Shown: positions 1-6,963 of the stretch, in pieces
Numbering within the stretch: position 1 is the stretch's first letter
Layout of the letters: each line of letters opens with the position of its first letter
Assembly (NCBI GenBank): GCA_028279085.1
Contig: JANQSX010000193.1
Span: 1 to 13,701 of the forward strand
DNA: 13,701 bases
Source of the DNA: Bdellovibrionales bacterium
GTDB taxonomy: Bacteria > Bdellovibrionota > Bdellovibrionia > Bdellovibrionales > UBA1609
Direction of reading: 5' to 3'
Translations under genes and position numbers: made by a program
Notes under the pieces: model-generated
Seen by the model: the letters and a program-made list of their open reading frames with translations, nothing else
Told to the model about the DNA's origin: nothing
The model's database searches: none

Positions 1-679
1 AAGAAAAAACAATCAAGGCAAAATCATAAAAAGAATGAGCCTCCCATATCGCTGTACCTTCCCACCAGGAACTGCCTTTTAACTTTTCCAATCCGGAAAA
101 CATATAAATAATACACAATTGAATCTGTATAAAGCGAAGGGAAATAGTACTTAGCCAATCCCCTTTCTCCCCTCGTTCGGATATTAAACCCTGTTTTTTA
201 TTCAAAAAATAATTGACCCACTTTAATTGTTTATTGGAACCGGCAAATATGAGATAAAAAAGCCAAAAAGTGGCCACCATATCAGCTCCAAAAGTAATAC
301 TAGGGTTTCTTTGTAGAAAAACAAGGTGCAAAATAAAAGCACCAACAGCCAGCAAACGATTGGCGAATCCTAAGGCCATCAAAAGCAAAATAATAATAAA
401 TAAAAGATAACAAATATATAATAATAAGTCCGATTCAAGGATAAAATGAAACGCTTTATCCGTATATAACTTATGAAGAGTTTTGGCGGAAGAGCTACTG
501 AGTAAACCGTTTTCATAAAAAAATATTCTAATATCGAAAAACCGAATCAAATACATCACAAGTAAAACAGAACAAAAGCAAAACCGAAAAGCGGCCAGGG
601 AAATTGTATCCACCGGCTTAAACCAAAAGGAATCCCAACTTTCAATCAACAAAGAAATTTTACTTTTTATCCATTTCAT
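1..679 (-). CDS. HTTM-domain integral membrane protein (3' end beyond window)
   Basis: The frame opens at an ATG at 679 and stays open to the left edge, so 226 residues are visible and the C-terminus is missing. Residues 22-47 (PVDTISLAAFRF, then a hydrophobic run) match the start of the HTTM domain, the horizontally transferred transmembrane family related to vitamin K-dependent gamma-carboxylase. Further membrane segments lie near 82-104, 107-123, 131-147 and 178-196. The conserved-looking stretches GFANRLLAVGAFILHLVFLQ (104-123) and SGLEKLKGSSWWEG (195-208) also fit HTTM proteins. The A of the ATG is the last base of the preceding gene's TAA (TAATG), so the two are probably translationally coupled and work together. 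Bacterial HTTM proteins mostly lack an assigned reaction. Carboxylase activity should not be assumed here. Confidence 0.87.
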   Translation of the reverse strand, partial: MKWIKSKISLLIESWDSFWFKPVDTISLAAFRFCFCSVLLVMYLIRFFDIRIFFYENGLLSSSSAKTLHKLYTDKAFHFILESDLLLYICYLLFIIILLLMALGFANRLLAVGAFILHLVFLQRNPSITFGADMVATFWLFYLIFAGSNKQLKWVNYFLNKKQGLISERGEKGDWLSTISLRFIQIQLCIIYMFSGLEKLKGSSWWEGTAIWEAHSFYDFALIVFS

Positions 680-1344
680 TAGTTTGTTTCTTCCTGTGTA
701 TTTTCATCTTCCAACATATAATCCTCTTCTCCAAAAGAATCATTTAAGCTATCTATGTTTCTGGATTTCCCACGTTTTTTACATCTGGTGGAAGTAGCAA
801 ACCATGTCTTCATATTCTGTTTATTATCCGCAGAAAAAAAACTGGGATGAAACACTTTTGCCTTTTTAAAGTGAGGTCTGTTTTCCAAAACAGCCTTTAT
901 GGTAATTTCAGTTGCTTCAGGATGCAGAGAACATAAATAAGGCAAAAAGTGCTTGCGTATAGGTGCTTTACCTAAAACCATGAAAAATCGTGAATGATAG
1001 ATAAGACGATTGTGATTTAAATAAATTCTTTTTGATTCTTTTCTGGAAGGAGGCCAACGAAAAGTACCGACCCTATCCTTTGAATCAATAACTTCATATT
1101 CAAAATAATAATAATGACTGGGATTAGGGGCATAAAAATCCCAACCGGTATTTAAAGATAATGTTTGAGCGTAAGAAGAAAAATAAGGCATCAAACGCTC
1201 GTGAATCATAGACATTCGATGCGGTGTAATTAAGATCATAGCTAAGTGATACAGAACACATAAAGAAAGAAAAACCTTTAAAAAAAACCGGAGTTTTTTG
1301 TTTTTTATCTGTCCTTTAAAAAAAGCTGGTAATTTCATTTTCAT
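679..1344 (-). CDS. Membrane-anchored WDFYAPNP-motif protein, partner of HTTM protein (DUF5819-like)
   Basis: This 221-residue protein has a basic N-terminus, one membrane segment (about 20-40) and a soluble remainder. Residues 68-75 read WDFYAPNP, followed by an aromatic strand (SHYYYFEYEVIDSKDRVGTFRW). That resembles the W-x-F-x-APNP signature I associate with DUF5819-type proteins, which are often encoded next to HTTM genes. The family name is from memory; the motif and gene pairing are visible here. The last 40 residues are charged and low in complexity. The gene follows scpB after 12 bp and ends in a one-base overlap with the HTTM gene. No good Shine-Dalgarno precedes the ATG at 1344; a second ATG lies at 1338. 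It probably acts on the outer face of the inner membrane as an accessory to the HTTM protein. The function is unknown. Confidence 0.75.
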   Translation of the reverse strand: MKMKLPAFFKGQIKNKKLRFFLKVFLSLCVLYHLAMILITPHRMSMIHERLMPYFSSYAQTLSLNTGWDFYAPNPSHYYYFEYEVIDSKDRVGTFRWPPSRKESKRIYLNHNRLIYHSRFFMVLGKAPIRKHFLPYLCSLHPEATEITIKAVLENRPHFKKAKVFHPSFFSADNKQNMKTWFATSTRCKKRGKSRNIDSLNDSFGEEDYMLEDENTQEETN

Positions 1345-1356
1345 TTTTATTGAAAC

Positions 1357-2076
1357 TTAAGTGTTTTTTTCATCCCACTTTACTTTTGATTTTACAGAAC
1401 CTATTTCCTCAGATACCCATTCCAGTTCTTTTTCAATATTCTGCTGCTCAACAGAAGATTCTTTAAAACCCTGTAGATCATTGACCACTTCTTTTAAACC
1501 TGTATCTAAAACATTATTTTCATTTTCAGAAGAGAAAAGCTCTTGCACATCTTCAGAAGCAGGTAGTTCTTTTAAACTATTCAAGCCGAACACTTCTAAA
1601 AAGCGAGCAGTCGTTTTATAAGTGATATAGCGCCCGGGATCGGTGCTTTTAGGCCCAAAACAAACTAGATTTTTTTCCATAAGAGTTCTCAATAAATGCC
1701 CCGACTCCACACCACGAATTTCATCTATGTCCGCTTTTTTACAAGGCTGACGATAAGCCACTATTACCAAAACTTCCAAAGCGGGAGCGGATAATTGAAA
1801 TAAGCGTCCCTTTATCAGACGGCGCACATAATCTTTGTTTTCTTCTTTGGTTCTTAATTGCCAGGCTCCTGTTACTTCTTTCAGTTCTATTCCGGAATCA
1901 GAGCTTTGATATTTCTTATCCAAAAAAGAAAGAGCTTGCTTTATTTCTGAAACAGGGACTTTTTCCGTAGTATGAAAAATCCGTGCAATCTCTTGAACGG
2001 AAAGAGGCCGACCAACAGTAAAAAGCAAGCTTTCTATTATAGACTGTAAATCACTTATAGATAATTTTTTGCTCAT
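1357..2076 (-). CDS. scpB: Segregation and condensation protein B
   Basis: ScpB is the winged-helix dimer that binds the ScpA kleisin and regulates the SMC condensin complex during chromosome organisation and segregation in the cytoplasm. Of the 239 residues, the first 170 carry the family pattern. ISDLQSIIESLLFTVGRPLS opens the first winged helix. VIVAYRQP (104-111) followed by ADIDEIRGV (115-123) is the strongest signature. DPGRYITYKTTARFLEVFGL (146-165) ends the second winged helix. Residues 172-239 form an acidic, probably disordered or helical tail, somewhat longer than in minimal ScpB proteins. The ATG at 2076 has an AAGAGA Shine-Dalgarno about 7 bases upstream. It lies 83 bp downstream of scpA on the same strand, the usual order for this pair. 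Confidence 0.96.
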   Translation of the reverse strand: MSKKLSISDLQSIIESLLFTVGRPLSVQEIARIFHTTEKVPVSEIKQALSFLDKKYQSSDSGIELKEVTGAWQLRTKEENKDYVRRLIKGRLFQLSAPALEVLVIVAYRQPCKKADIDEIRGVESGHLLRTLMEKNLVCFGPKSTDPGRYITYKTTARFLEVFGLNSLKELPASEDVQELFSSENENNVLDTGLKEVVNDLQGFKESSVEQQNIEKELEWVSEEIGSVKSKVKWDEKNT

Positions 2077-2159
2077 ATTTTATCTCTTAGCTAAGTTATT
2101 GACAAATATTACCTTACTTTTAAGAAATTGACTTTAGTATAAAACCATTTCTATCTTAG

Positions 2160-2939
2160 TCAAACAGTCGCTCCTTCTATTTCCTGAATCAAACTAAAAT
2201 TCCGGTTATTGAGCTGTTTTTTTACAGCAATAGAAATATCATTCTGTTCCTGCTCAAGAGAAACAATTCCCAAACGACCCAACTCCAAAAGAGCTAAAAA
2301 AGTAACCAGAGTATGAGCTAAAATATTTCTATCACCTATCTTAATCAAAGAACTCATTTTTATTTTAGCACCTACAGTTAAACGGGAGTGAATGGAACGA
2401 ATACAATCCGTCATAAGAGGTAAAGACTCTGTTATAGACACAGGCATACGGGAAGGCTTTTTCTGAAACATTTTGTAATAAGCTTTCATTAATTTTACAA
2501 TTGGTTGTTGTTTTATATCCGCTTCCTGTGATTCAGGAAAAAGATCAGATAGATTCTTCCCCATTTCCCCTCCTGATCCCCACACATCTCTATTCAACAA
2601 AGAACATTGATTAAATTTCCGGGAAATATTCTGCACCGCCTGCATTTTTAACAAGCTTTGTACCAGATCTTTTTGAAGTTCATCTTCACTTTCCAAATCT
2701 GAATCTGTTTGAGATTCAGAAGGAAATAAACTTTTAGACTTAATATAAATAAGAAGCGCCGCCATTCTTATAAAATCCCCGGCTGAGTCTAAATCCGGTA
2801 TGGAATGTTCTTCGATAAAACTCAAATACTGTTCAGTAATCTTGTGAATATCAATGTCAAAAATATCCATTTCTTCTTCACGAATCAATTGTAAAAGAAG
2901 ATCCAAAGGCCCACTAAATTCTTTAATTTGAATATGCAT
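2160..2939 (-). CDS. scpA: Segregation and condensation protein A (kleisin)
   Basis: ScpA is the kleisin that bridges the SMC head domains and recruits ScpB. The protein has 259 residues from the chosen ATG at 2939. The N-terminal SMC-neck-binding part shows EFSGPLDLLLQLI (7-19), then DIDIHKITEQYLSFI (28-42) and AGDFIRMAALLIYIKSKSLF (53-72), all typical of the family. An acidic linker (74-90) follows. The C-terminal winged helix that contacts the other SMC head contains VTFLALLELGRLGIVSLEQ (212-230). The frame also has a TTG one codon upstream (2942). I prefer the ATG, although no strong Shine-Dalgarno distinguishes them. It is the first gene of a leftward run (scpA, scpB, WDFYAPNP protein, HTTM protein) and is divergent from the GlcD-type oxidase across about 150 bp. 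Confidence 0.95.
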   Translation of the reverse strand: MHIQIKEFSGPLDLLLQLIREEEMDIFDIDIHKITEQYLSFIEEHSIPDLDSAGDFIRMAALLIYIKSKSLFPSESQTDSDLESEDELQKDLVQSLLKMQAVQNISRKFNQCSLLNRDVWGSGGEMGKNLSDLFPESQEADIKQQPIVKLMKAYYKMFQKKPSRMPVSITESLPLMTDCIRSIHSRLTVGAKIKMSSLIKIGDRNILAHTLVTFLALLELGRLGIVSLEQEQNDISIAVKKQLNNRNFSLIQEIEGATV

Positions 2940-3052
2940 CAATTAGAAGATACCAAAAAATATAAAAGGTAACACTTCCGCACTTGTTTTATCGCACCGC
3001 AACTCTTAAAAACTCATTAAATATTGGTTTAATTCCAACAGTGATAAAAAAA

Positions 3053-3080
3053 TTGACTTTATTGTTCCCCCTGTTAATAA
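3053..3080 (+). promoter_or_regulatory. Candidate sigma70-type promoter of the GlcD-type oxidase gene
   Basis: TTGACT (3053-3058) is separated by 16 bp from TAATAA (3075-3080). The ATG of the oxidase lies 8 bases after the -10 hexamer, so transcription would begin at or one or two bases from the start codon. Only AGG touching the ATG resembles a ribosome site, and it is too close to serve normally. If the promoter is real, the mRNA is leaderless. In an AT-rich intergenic region such hexamers can occur by chance. Confidence 0.4.
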
Positions 3081-3087
3081 AAAAAGG

Positions 3088-4464
3088 ATGTCTATAGAAA
3101 CAGAACATCTAAAAAAAATTCTAACGAAAGACCAAATCAGTACACAAACTGATATATTGAAAAAATACGGTGGTGATTGGCTGGGGCTTTATGAACCGGC
3201 ACCTAGTTTGGTGCTTTTTCCAAAATCCCGACAAAATATAGAGGACATCGTTAAGTGGGCTTTGGAGTTTAATATTTCTTTGGTTCCTTCAGGAGGACGC
3301 ACAGGACTAAGTGGTGCCGCTGTAGCTCAAAACAAAGAGGTAATAATATCCTTTGAACGCATGAATCAAATCCTGAAGTTTAATGAAATAGAGCAAAGTC
3401 TTAAAGTTCAACCAGGTGTAATCACTCAAAGTGTTCAAGAGTTTGCTCAAGAAAAAGCACTTTACTTTCCTCTTTCATTTGCTTCTGAAGGCTCCAGTCA
3501 AATTGGAGGAAATGTGGCAACCAATGCCGGTGGAGTGCATGTTATTCGTTATGGCTCACTCAGAAAATGGATTCTAGGCCTAGAAGTAGTAACCGGTGAA
3601 GGCCACACCCTTTCTTTGGGACGCAGTCTGATTAAAAATGTAGCCGGCTATGATCTTATGAATTTGTTTATCGGTTCAGAAGGAACACTAGGATTAATCA
3701 CAGAAATAACTTTACAACTTACAAAGAAACCGGAACCATCTTGTGTATTTCTATTTTCTGTTCCCGATTTAAGCGCACTTATGAAACTGTATCATAGTTT
3801 TAAATCCCAATTACCTTTAATAGCTTTTGAAATGTTCACGGCGGAAGCTATAGAATATGTGCAAAACAATTCCTCCTTTTCTTTTCCTTTAAAAGAAAAA
3901 AGCTCTTACTATGTGCTTGCGGAATGTGAACAAAACAGGCAGGAACAAGCACTTTCACTTTTTGAGTCCGCTTTGGAAAATGAATATATTGTAGATGGAG
4001 TGATTAGCGAAAGCTCTCGCCAAGCTGAAGAGTTATGGTCTTTTAGGGAAAACATTAGTGAATCCTTATCCCCTTACTCTCCTTATAAAAACGATATATC
4101 CGTTAGAATCTCTCTTCTGCCGGAGTTCTTATCCGAGATGGATCAAACTTTAAAAAAAGAATACCCTGATTTTACGGTGGTTTGGTTTGGTCACGTGGGA
4201 GACGGAAACTTGCATATTAACATCTTAAAACCGGAAAACATGGAAAAAGAAATATTTTTACAGAAATGCAAAACTGTTAATGACATTTTATTTTCTATTG
4301 TGAATAAATATGGAGGTTCCATTTCCGCGGAACATGGAGTGGGACTATTAAAAAAACCTTATCTACATTACTCCTGCTCTGAAGAAGAATTAAAATATAT
4401 GAAAGCCATAAAAAAAATCTTTGATCCTAAAGGCTTATTTAATCCAGGAAAAATTTTTGAATAA
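3088..4464 (+). CDS. FAD-linked oxidase, D-lactate dehydrogenase/glycolate oxidase (GlcD) type
   Basis: This is a flavoprotein of the VAO/PCMH fold that oxidises a 2-hydroxy acid to the 2-oxo acid and passes electrons to a quinone or other carrier. The 458-residue length is usual for GlcD/Dld2-type enzymes. The FAD-binding domain spans about 38-215, with PSGGRTGLSG (67-76) holding the pyrophosphate, GGNVATNAGG (140-149) and GSEGTLGLITE (196-206). The C-terminal substrate-cap domain contains GHVGDGNLHIN (368-378) and SAEHGVGLLK (413-422), whose histidines (369, 376, 416) and Glu415 match the metal/substrate site of D-2-hydroxyacid dehydrogenases, and ends in DPKGLFNPGKIF. The substrate (D-lactate, glycolate or D-2-hydroxyglutarate) cannot be told from sequence. 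No glcE or glcF neighbour is present. It converges on the next gene across 8 bp without an obvious terminator. Confidence 0.93.
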   Translation: MSIETEHLKKILTKDQISTQTDILKKYGGDWLGLYEPAPSLVLFPKSRQNIEDIVKWALEFNISLVPSGGRTGLSGAAVAQNKEVIISFERMNQILKFNEIEQSLKVQPGVITQSVQEFAQEKALYFPLSFASEGSSQIGGNVATNAGGVHVIRYGSLRKWILGLEVVTGEGHTLSLGRSLIKNVAGYDLMNLFIGSEGTLGLITEITLQLTKKPEPSCVFLFSVPDLSALMKLYHSFKSQLPLIAFEMFTAEAIEYVQNNSSFSFPLKEKSSYYVLAECEQNRQEQALSLFESALENEYIVDGVISESSRQAEELWSFRENISESLSPYSPYKNDISVRISLLPEFLSEMDQTLKKEYPDFTVVWFGHVGDGNLHINILKPENMEKEIFLQKCKTVNDILFSIVNKYGGSISAEHGVGLLKKPYLHYSCSEEELKYMKAIKKIFDPKGLFNPGKIFE

Positions 4465-4472
4465 ATGTATTA

Positions 4473-5225
4473 TTATGCTGAATCAACACTTTCAGGAGGC
4501 TCTTCACTTGGAGGACGCTGTTCTCTTAATAACCGGGTTAGAGTACCAAAAGCGGTGTCAAACAAGTAGGTTTTTTCATCTTCCAATTCCGAACAAGCTT
4601 CCCCATCAGGTTTACTAATACAACTTTCTTCCAGTGTATGAATATGCTGCATGTGTGCAAGCAAACGATTCGTAGCGGTTGTTGCATCATCTTCTTTATG
4701 TTTATTCTCTAATGCTTTAATAGCAGAAGAAAGATCCCCTTTATCACCATTCTCCCGATAATACTCTGTATAGTACAGAACTAACATCCACCTTCCTAAA
4801 TAGTGTTGCGAGGCGGAAGCAACATAAGGTTTGATTTTGCGCTTTTGAGAGTGCCTTATGTATACTAACCCCAAGACTGAAGCGGCAACATTTTTTGCCT
4901 CTTTATCCTCAGATTGATTAAATGCCTGATTTAATTGTTGATCCGCTAAAACATAATTGCCTAATTGATAATTATAGCAACCGGCAAGAGCTATATAGTC
5001 AAAAAGGGGTTTTTCCGCTTTTTCAATAGCTGCGTTTATATCTCCCAAATCTTTTGCTATTTCAGATTCAGAATGATCTGAGAAACAATCATTTAACGCA
5101 ACAGAATCAAATGAACCGGAACCACCACAAACAGTGAGAAAAAATAAACAAGATAATAAGAAACAAAATAACTTAATACTTCTCAAGATGTAAAACCCCG
5201 TTGACAAAACTCCAAGTCCACTCAT
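4473..5225 (-). CDS. Probable exported or lipid-anchored TPR-like protein
   Basis: I do not recognise a named family in this 250-residue protein. A hydrophobic segment (about 17-32) ends in FLTVCGGSGS, so Cys33 could be a lipobox cysteine. Valine at -1 is atypical, so a lipoprotein is likely but not certain. Residues 76-103 (FDYIALAGCYNYQLGNYVLADQQLNQAF) have the spacing of a tetratricopeptide helix pair, and 113-175 is also helical. The tail (235-250) is rich in proline and glutamate. The ATG at 5225 lacks a close Shine-Dalgarno. A TTG at 5186 (residue 14) would give a more compact signal peptide (RSIKLFCFLLSCLFFLTVC) and has GGGG about 9 bases upstream. The gene is divergent from the aldo/keto reductase gene. 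The role is unknown; proteins of this build often serve as periplasmic scaffolds. Confidence 0.72.
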   Translation of the reverse strand: MSGLGVLSTGFYILRSIKLFCFLLSCLFFLTVCGGSGSFDSVALNDCFSDHSESEIAKDLGDINAAIEKAEKPLFDYIALAGCYNYQLGNYVLADQQLNQAFNQSEDKEAKNVAASVLGLVYIRHSQKRKIKPYVASASQHYLGRWMLVLYYTEYYRENGDKGDLSSAIKALENKHKEDDATTATNRLLAHMQHIHTLEESCISKPDGEACSELEDEKTYLFDTAFGTLTRLLREQRPPSEEPPESVDSA

Positions 5226-5281
5226 ATATTAAGAGACCTTCATTAAGTTAAGTAAATATTTTATTCACCGAACTTATTTCC

Positions 5282-5311
5282 ATTTTACTAATACTTTAGG
5301 AGAGTTGGCAA
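5282..5311 (-). promoter_or_regulatory. Candidate promoter of the TPR-like protein gene
   Basis: Reading the minus strand, TTGCCA (5311-5306) is followed after 18 bp by TAAAAT (5287-5282), giving a leader of about 50 bases before the ATG at 5225. The -35 element would lie over the ribosome-binding site and start of the divergent aldo/keto reductase, so expression of the two genes may interfere. Hexamer similarity alone is weak evidence in AT-rich DNA. Confidence 0.3.
5298..5304 (+). promoter_or_regulatory. Ribosome-binding site fixing the aldo/keto reductase start
   Basis: AGGAGAG sits 9 bases before the ATG at 5314, which is good spacing. An in-frame TTG at 5305 directly abuts the motif and so is an unlikely start. 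Confidence 0.7.
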
Positions 5312-5313
5312 CT

Positions 5314-6135
5314 ATGCTATATTGGACTGCAAAAACTGGGACTAAAGTACCAAAATTGGGCTTCGGAACATGGTTAATAAAAGGTCCCCAGTGCGTAAAA
5401 GCAGTAAAAAATGCTCTGGAAATAGGTTATCGACATATTGACACCGCTCAAATATATGGAAATGAAGCGGAAGTGGGAGAGGCTATTTCCGAATCCGATC
5501 TAGCCAGAGAAGAAATATTTTTAGTTACAAAAGTCTGGCGTGATTCCCTTAACAAAACAGCAGTTTTGCGGAGTACAGAAGAAAGTTTAAAAAAACTAAA
5601 AACAGATTATGTAGATCTCCTGCTCATTCATTGGCCCGATACCAGAGCCCCATTGGAAGAGACACTTTCTGCTATGCAAGAACTTGTTAAACAACAAAAA
5701 ACAAAATTAATAGGAGTTAGTAACTTTCCCGTAGAGTTAATAGAAATATCCAAAAAAACCGCACCGGAAATTATTTGCAACCAAGTTGAATACCATCCTT
5801 TTTTAGACCAAAGACCTATATTAAAAGCTATAGGGGTACACAATATGTTTCTCACTGCTTATTCTCCCTTAGCTAGAAATAGAGTATTTAAGAACAAAAC
5901 CATTCAGGAAATAGGAAATAAATATTCCAAAACACCTGGTCAAATTGTTTTACGTTGGTTAATAGAACAAAAAAATATTGTGGCTATTCCCAAAGCCGCC
6001 AAAAAAAAGCATGCACAGGATAATTTTGATATATTTGATTTTCAATTGAGTGAACCGGATCGACTTATTTTAGGCAGTATGCACTCACAAAATCAACGTT
6101 TGGTAGATCCGGAATGGGCTCCTAATTGGGATTAG
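5314..6135 (+). CDS. Aldo/keto reductase, 2,5-diketo-D-gluconate reductase-like
   Basis: This is a cytoplasmic NADPH-dependent oxidoreductase with the (beta/alpha)8 barrel of the AKR superfamily, reducing an aldehyde or ketone to an alcohol. From the ATG chosen by its AGGAGAG site it has 273 residues, the standard size for AKR5-like bacterial enzymes. The catalytic tetrad is intact: Asp43 and Tyr48 in HIDTAQIYGN, Lys73 in LVTKVW and His106 in LLIHWP. Further signatures are KLIGVSNF (131-138), NQVEYHPFL (156-164) and the NADPH phosphate-binding stretch AIPKAAKKKHAQDNF (224-238). The natural substrate cannot be assigned; such enzymes commonly act on methylglyoxal or other small carbonyls. It stands alone, divergent from the TPR-like gene and convergent with the ZIP gene across 9 bp. 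Confidence 0.95.
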   Translation: MLYWTAKTGTKVPKLGFGTWLIKGPQCVKAVKNALEIGYRHIDTAQIYGNEAEVGEAISESDLAREEIFLVTKVWRDSLNKTAVLRSTEESLKKLKTDYVDLLLIHWPDTRAPLEETLSAMQELVKQQKTKLIGVSNFPVELIEISKKTAPEIICNQVEYHPFLDQRPILKAIGVHNMFLTAYSPLARNRVFKNKTIQEIGNKYSKTPGQIVLRWLIEQKNIVAIPKAAKKKHAQDNFDIFDFQLSEPDRLILGSMHSQNQRLVDPEWAPNWD

Positions 6136-6149
6136 TGCTTACTTCTAAT
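6131..6149. other. Small inverted repeat spanning two convergent stop codons
   Basis: ATTAG (6131-6135) and CTAAT (6145-6149) form a 5-bp inverted repeat with a 9-base loop. It contains the TAG stop of the aldo/keto reductase and the TAG stop of the ZIP gene on the other strand. The stem is short and AT-rich and lacks a U-tract, so it is a poor intrinsic terminator. It may simply reflect the shared stop-codon sequence. Confidence 0.3.
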
Positions 6150-6936
6150 GAGGGAATATCATCATAGATAATCGGGATAAGAGAAAACAAACAATAACCC
6201 CGATAAAAAACCAGGTTTTTATTTTGAGTTTAATAACCATAGGTATCAAATGAACCAAACAAATATATAAAAACAGACCGGTTGCAAAAGGTAGAATAAA
6301 ATTTTGCAACTGCTCAATGTGAGATAAAAGAAAAAAGATTTGATAACCTCCTAAAAAAGCTAAACAAAATACAAAAATAATATTCAAAAGAGATTTACGT
6401 GAAAAACCGGAAGAAAGCCCAATACCCAATACAGTGATACTCTCGGGTAAAAGGTGAAATAATAAACTAATACTCATAAGTATAGCTGTTTTTGTATCAA
6501 TCATTAAAGTGGCGGCAAAACGAATACCATCAAAAAAAGCACAGAGAATAAAGCAAGCTACAGCAGAACATCCCACAGATGAAGGCATTAAATGGTAATG
6601 AACATGTTGAGCATCATGTTGATGACAGTCATGTTTTTCCGCCGGTAACAGTTTGCTTAAGAATTTCATTCGCGGTAAAAGAAAGATTTCAGAAAAGGCA
6701 TTGACTAAAAGTCCAGCCAACATAATGCTTATACTTTTATAAACATTGCCTTCTGTGGTAAAAATATGAGGAAGGAAATCAATTGTAATCAAAATAAATA
6801 AAGAACCGGCACCAAAAGCAACAATGTTTTGTAGAGGGATTTTTACTTTTTTATAAATAAAAAAATAAGTGAGACATAAAATGACCACACAATAAAAAAC
6901 AGAAATTAAAAAAAAAGTAATAAAATTATCCAGCAT
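6145..6936 (-). CDS. ZIP-family metal transporter, divergent metal site
   Basis: This is an inner-membrane protein of 263 residues with about eight hydrophobic segments, resembling ZIP carriers that move Zn2+ or Fe2+ into the cytoplasm. Supporting stretches are VAFGAGSLFILITIDFLPHI (39-58), a histidine-rich loop (102-115, six His and one Cys) before the fourth membrane segment, FFDGIRFAATL (134-144), LFHLLPESITVLGIGL (159-174) and ATGLFLYICLVHLIP (218-232). In typical ZIPs the segment 4 motif reads HN/HxFxDG and segment 5 reads HExPxE. Here the first His is replaced (CAFFDG) and the segment 5 Glu is Leu (HLLPE), so metal coordination is altered. GTG (6942) is also in frame, but AAAGG is placed 5 bases before the ATG at 6936, so I use the ATG. 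The direction and metal are not known. Confidence 0.83.
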   Translation of the reverse strand: MLDNFITFFLISVFYCVVILCLTYFFIYKKVKIPLQNIVAFGAGSLFILITIDFLPHIFTTEGNVYKSISIMLAGLLVNAFSEIFLLPRMKFLSKLLPAEKHDCHQHDAQHVHYHLMPSSVGCSAVACFILCAFFDGIRFAATLMIDTKTAILMSISLLFHLLPESITVLGIGLSSGFSRKSLLNIIFVFCLAFLGGYQIFFLLSHIEQLQNFILPFATGLFLYICLVHLIPMVIKLKIKTWFFIGVIVCFLLSRLSMMIFPH

Positions 6937-6952
6937 CAGCACCTTTCATAAT

Positions 6953-6957
6953 GGAGA
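6953..6957 (+). promoter_or_regulatory. Ribosome-binding site supporting a TTG start
   Basis: GGAGA lies 6 bases before TTG at 6964. The nearest ATG (6951) is out of frame and meets a stop after 13 codons. The first in-frame Met is residue 77, past the signal peptide, so TTG is the supported start. Confidence 0.65.
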
Positions 6958-6963
6958 AATATA

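Noticed and set aside
1361..1621. Open frame antisense to scpB
   Set aside because: It lies wholly within scpB on the other strand, is rich in Ser/Phe/Lys as expected of a reverse-frame shadow, and has no family resemblance.
2086..2095. Palindrome CTTAGCTAAG upstream of scpB as an operator
   Set aside because: A single 10-bp palindrome in AT-rich DNA, with no second copy in the window, is not enough to call a binding site.
4421..4618. Open frame crossing the end of the oxidase gene and the TPR-like gene
   Set aside because: It overlaps two better-supported genes in other frames and shows no recognisable motif.
5628..5855. Open frame antisense to the aldo/keto reductase
   Set aside because: The reductase has its full catalytic tetrad and the antisense product has no support.
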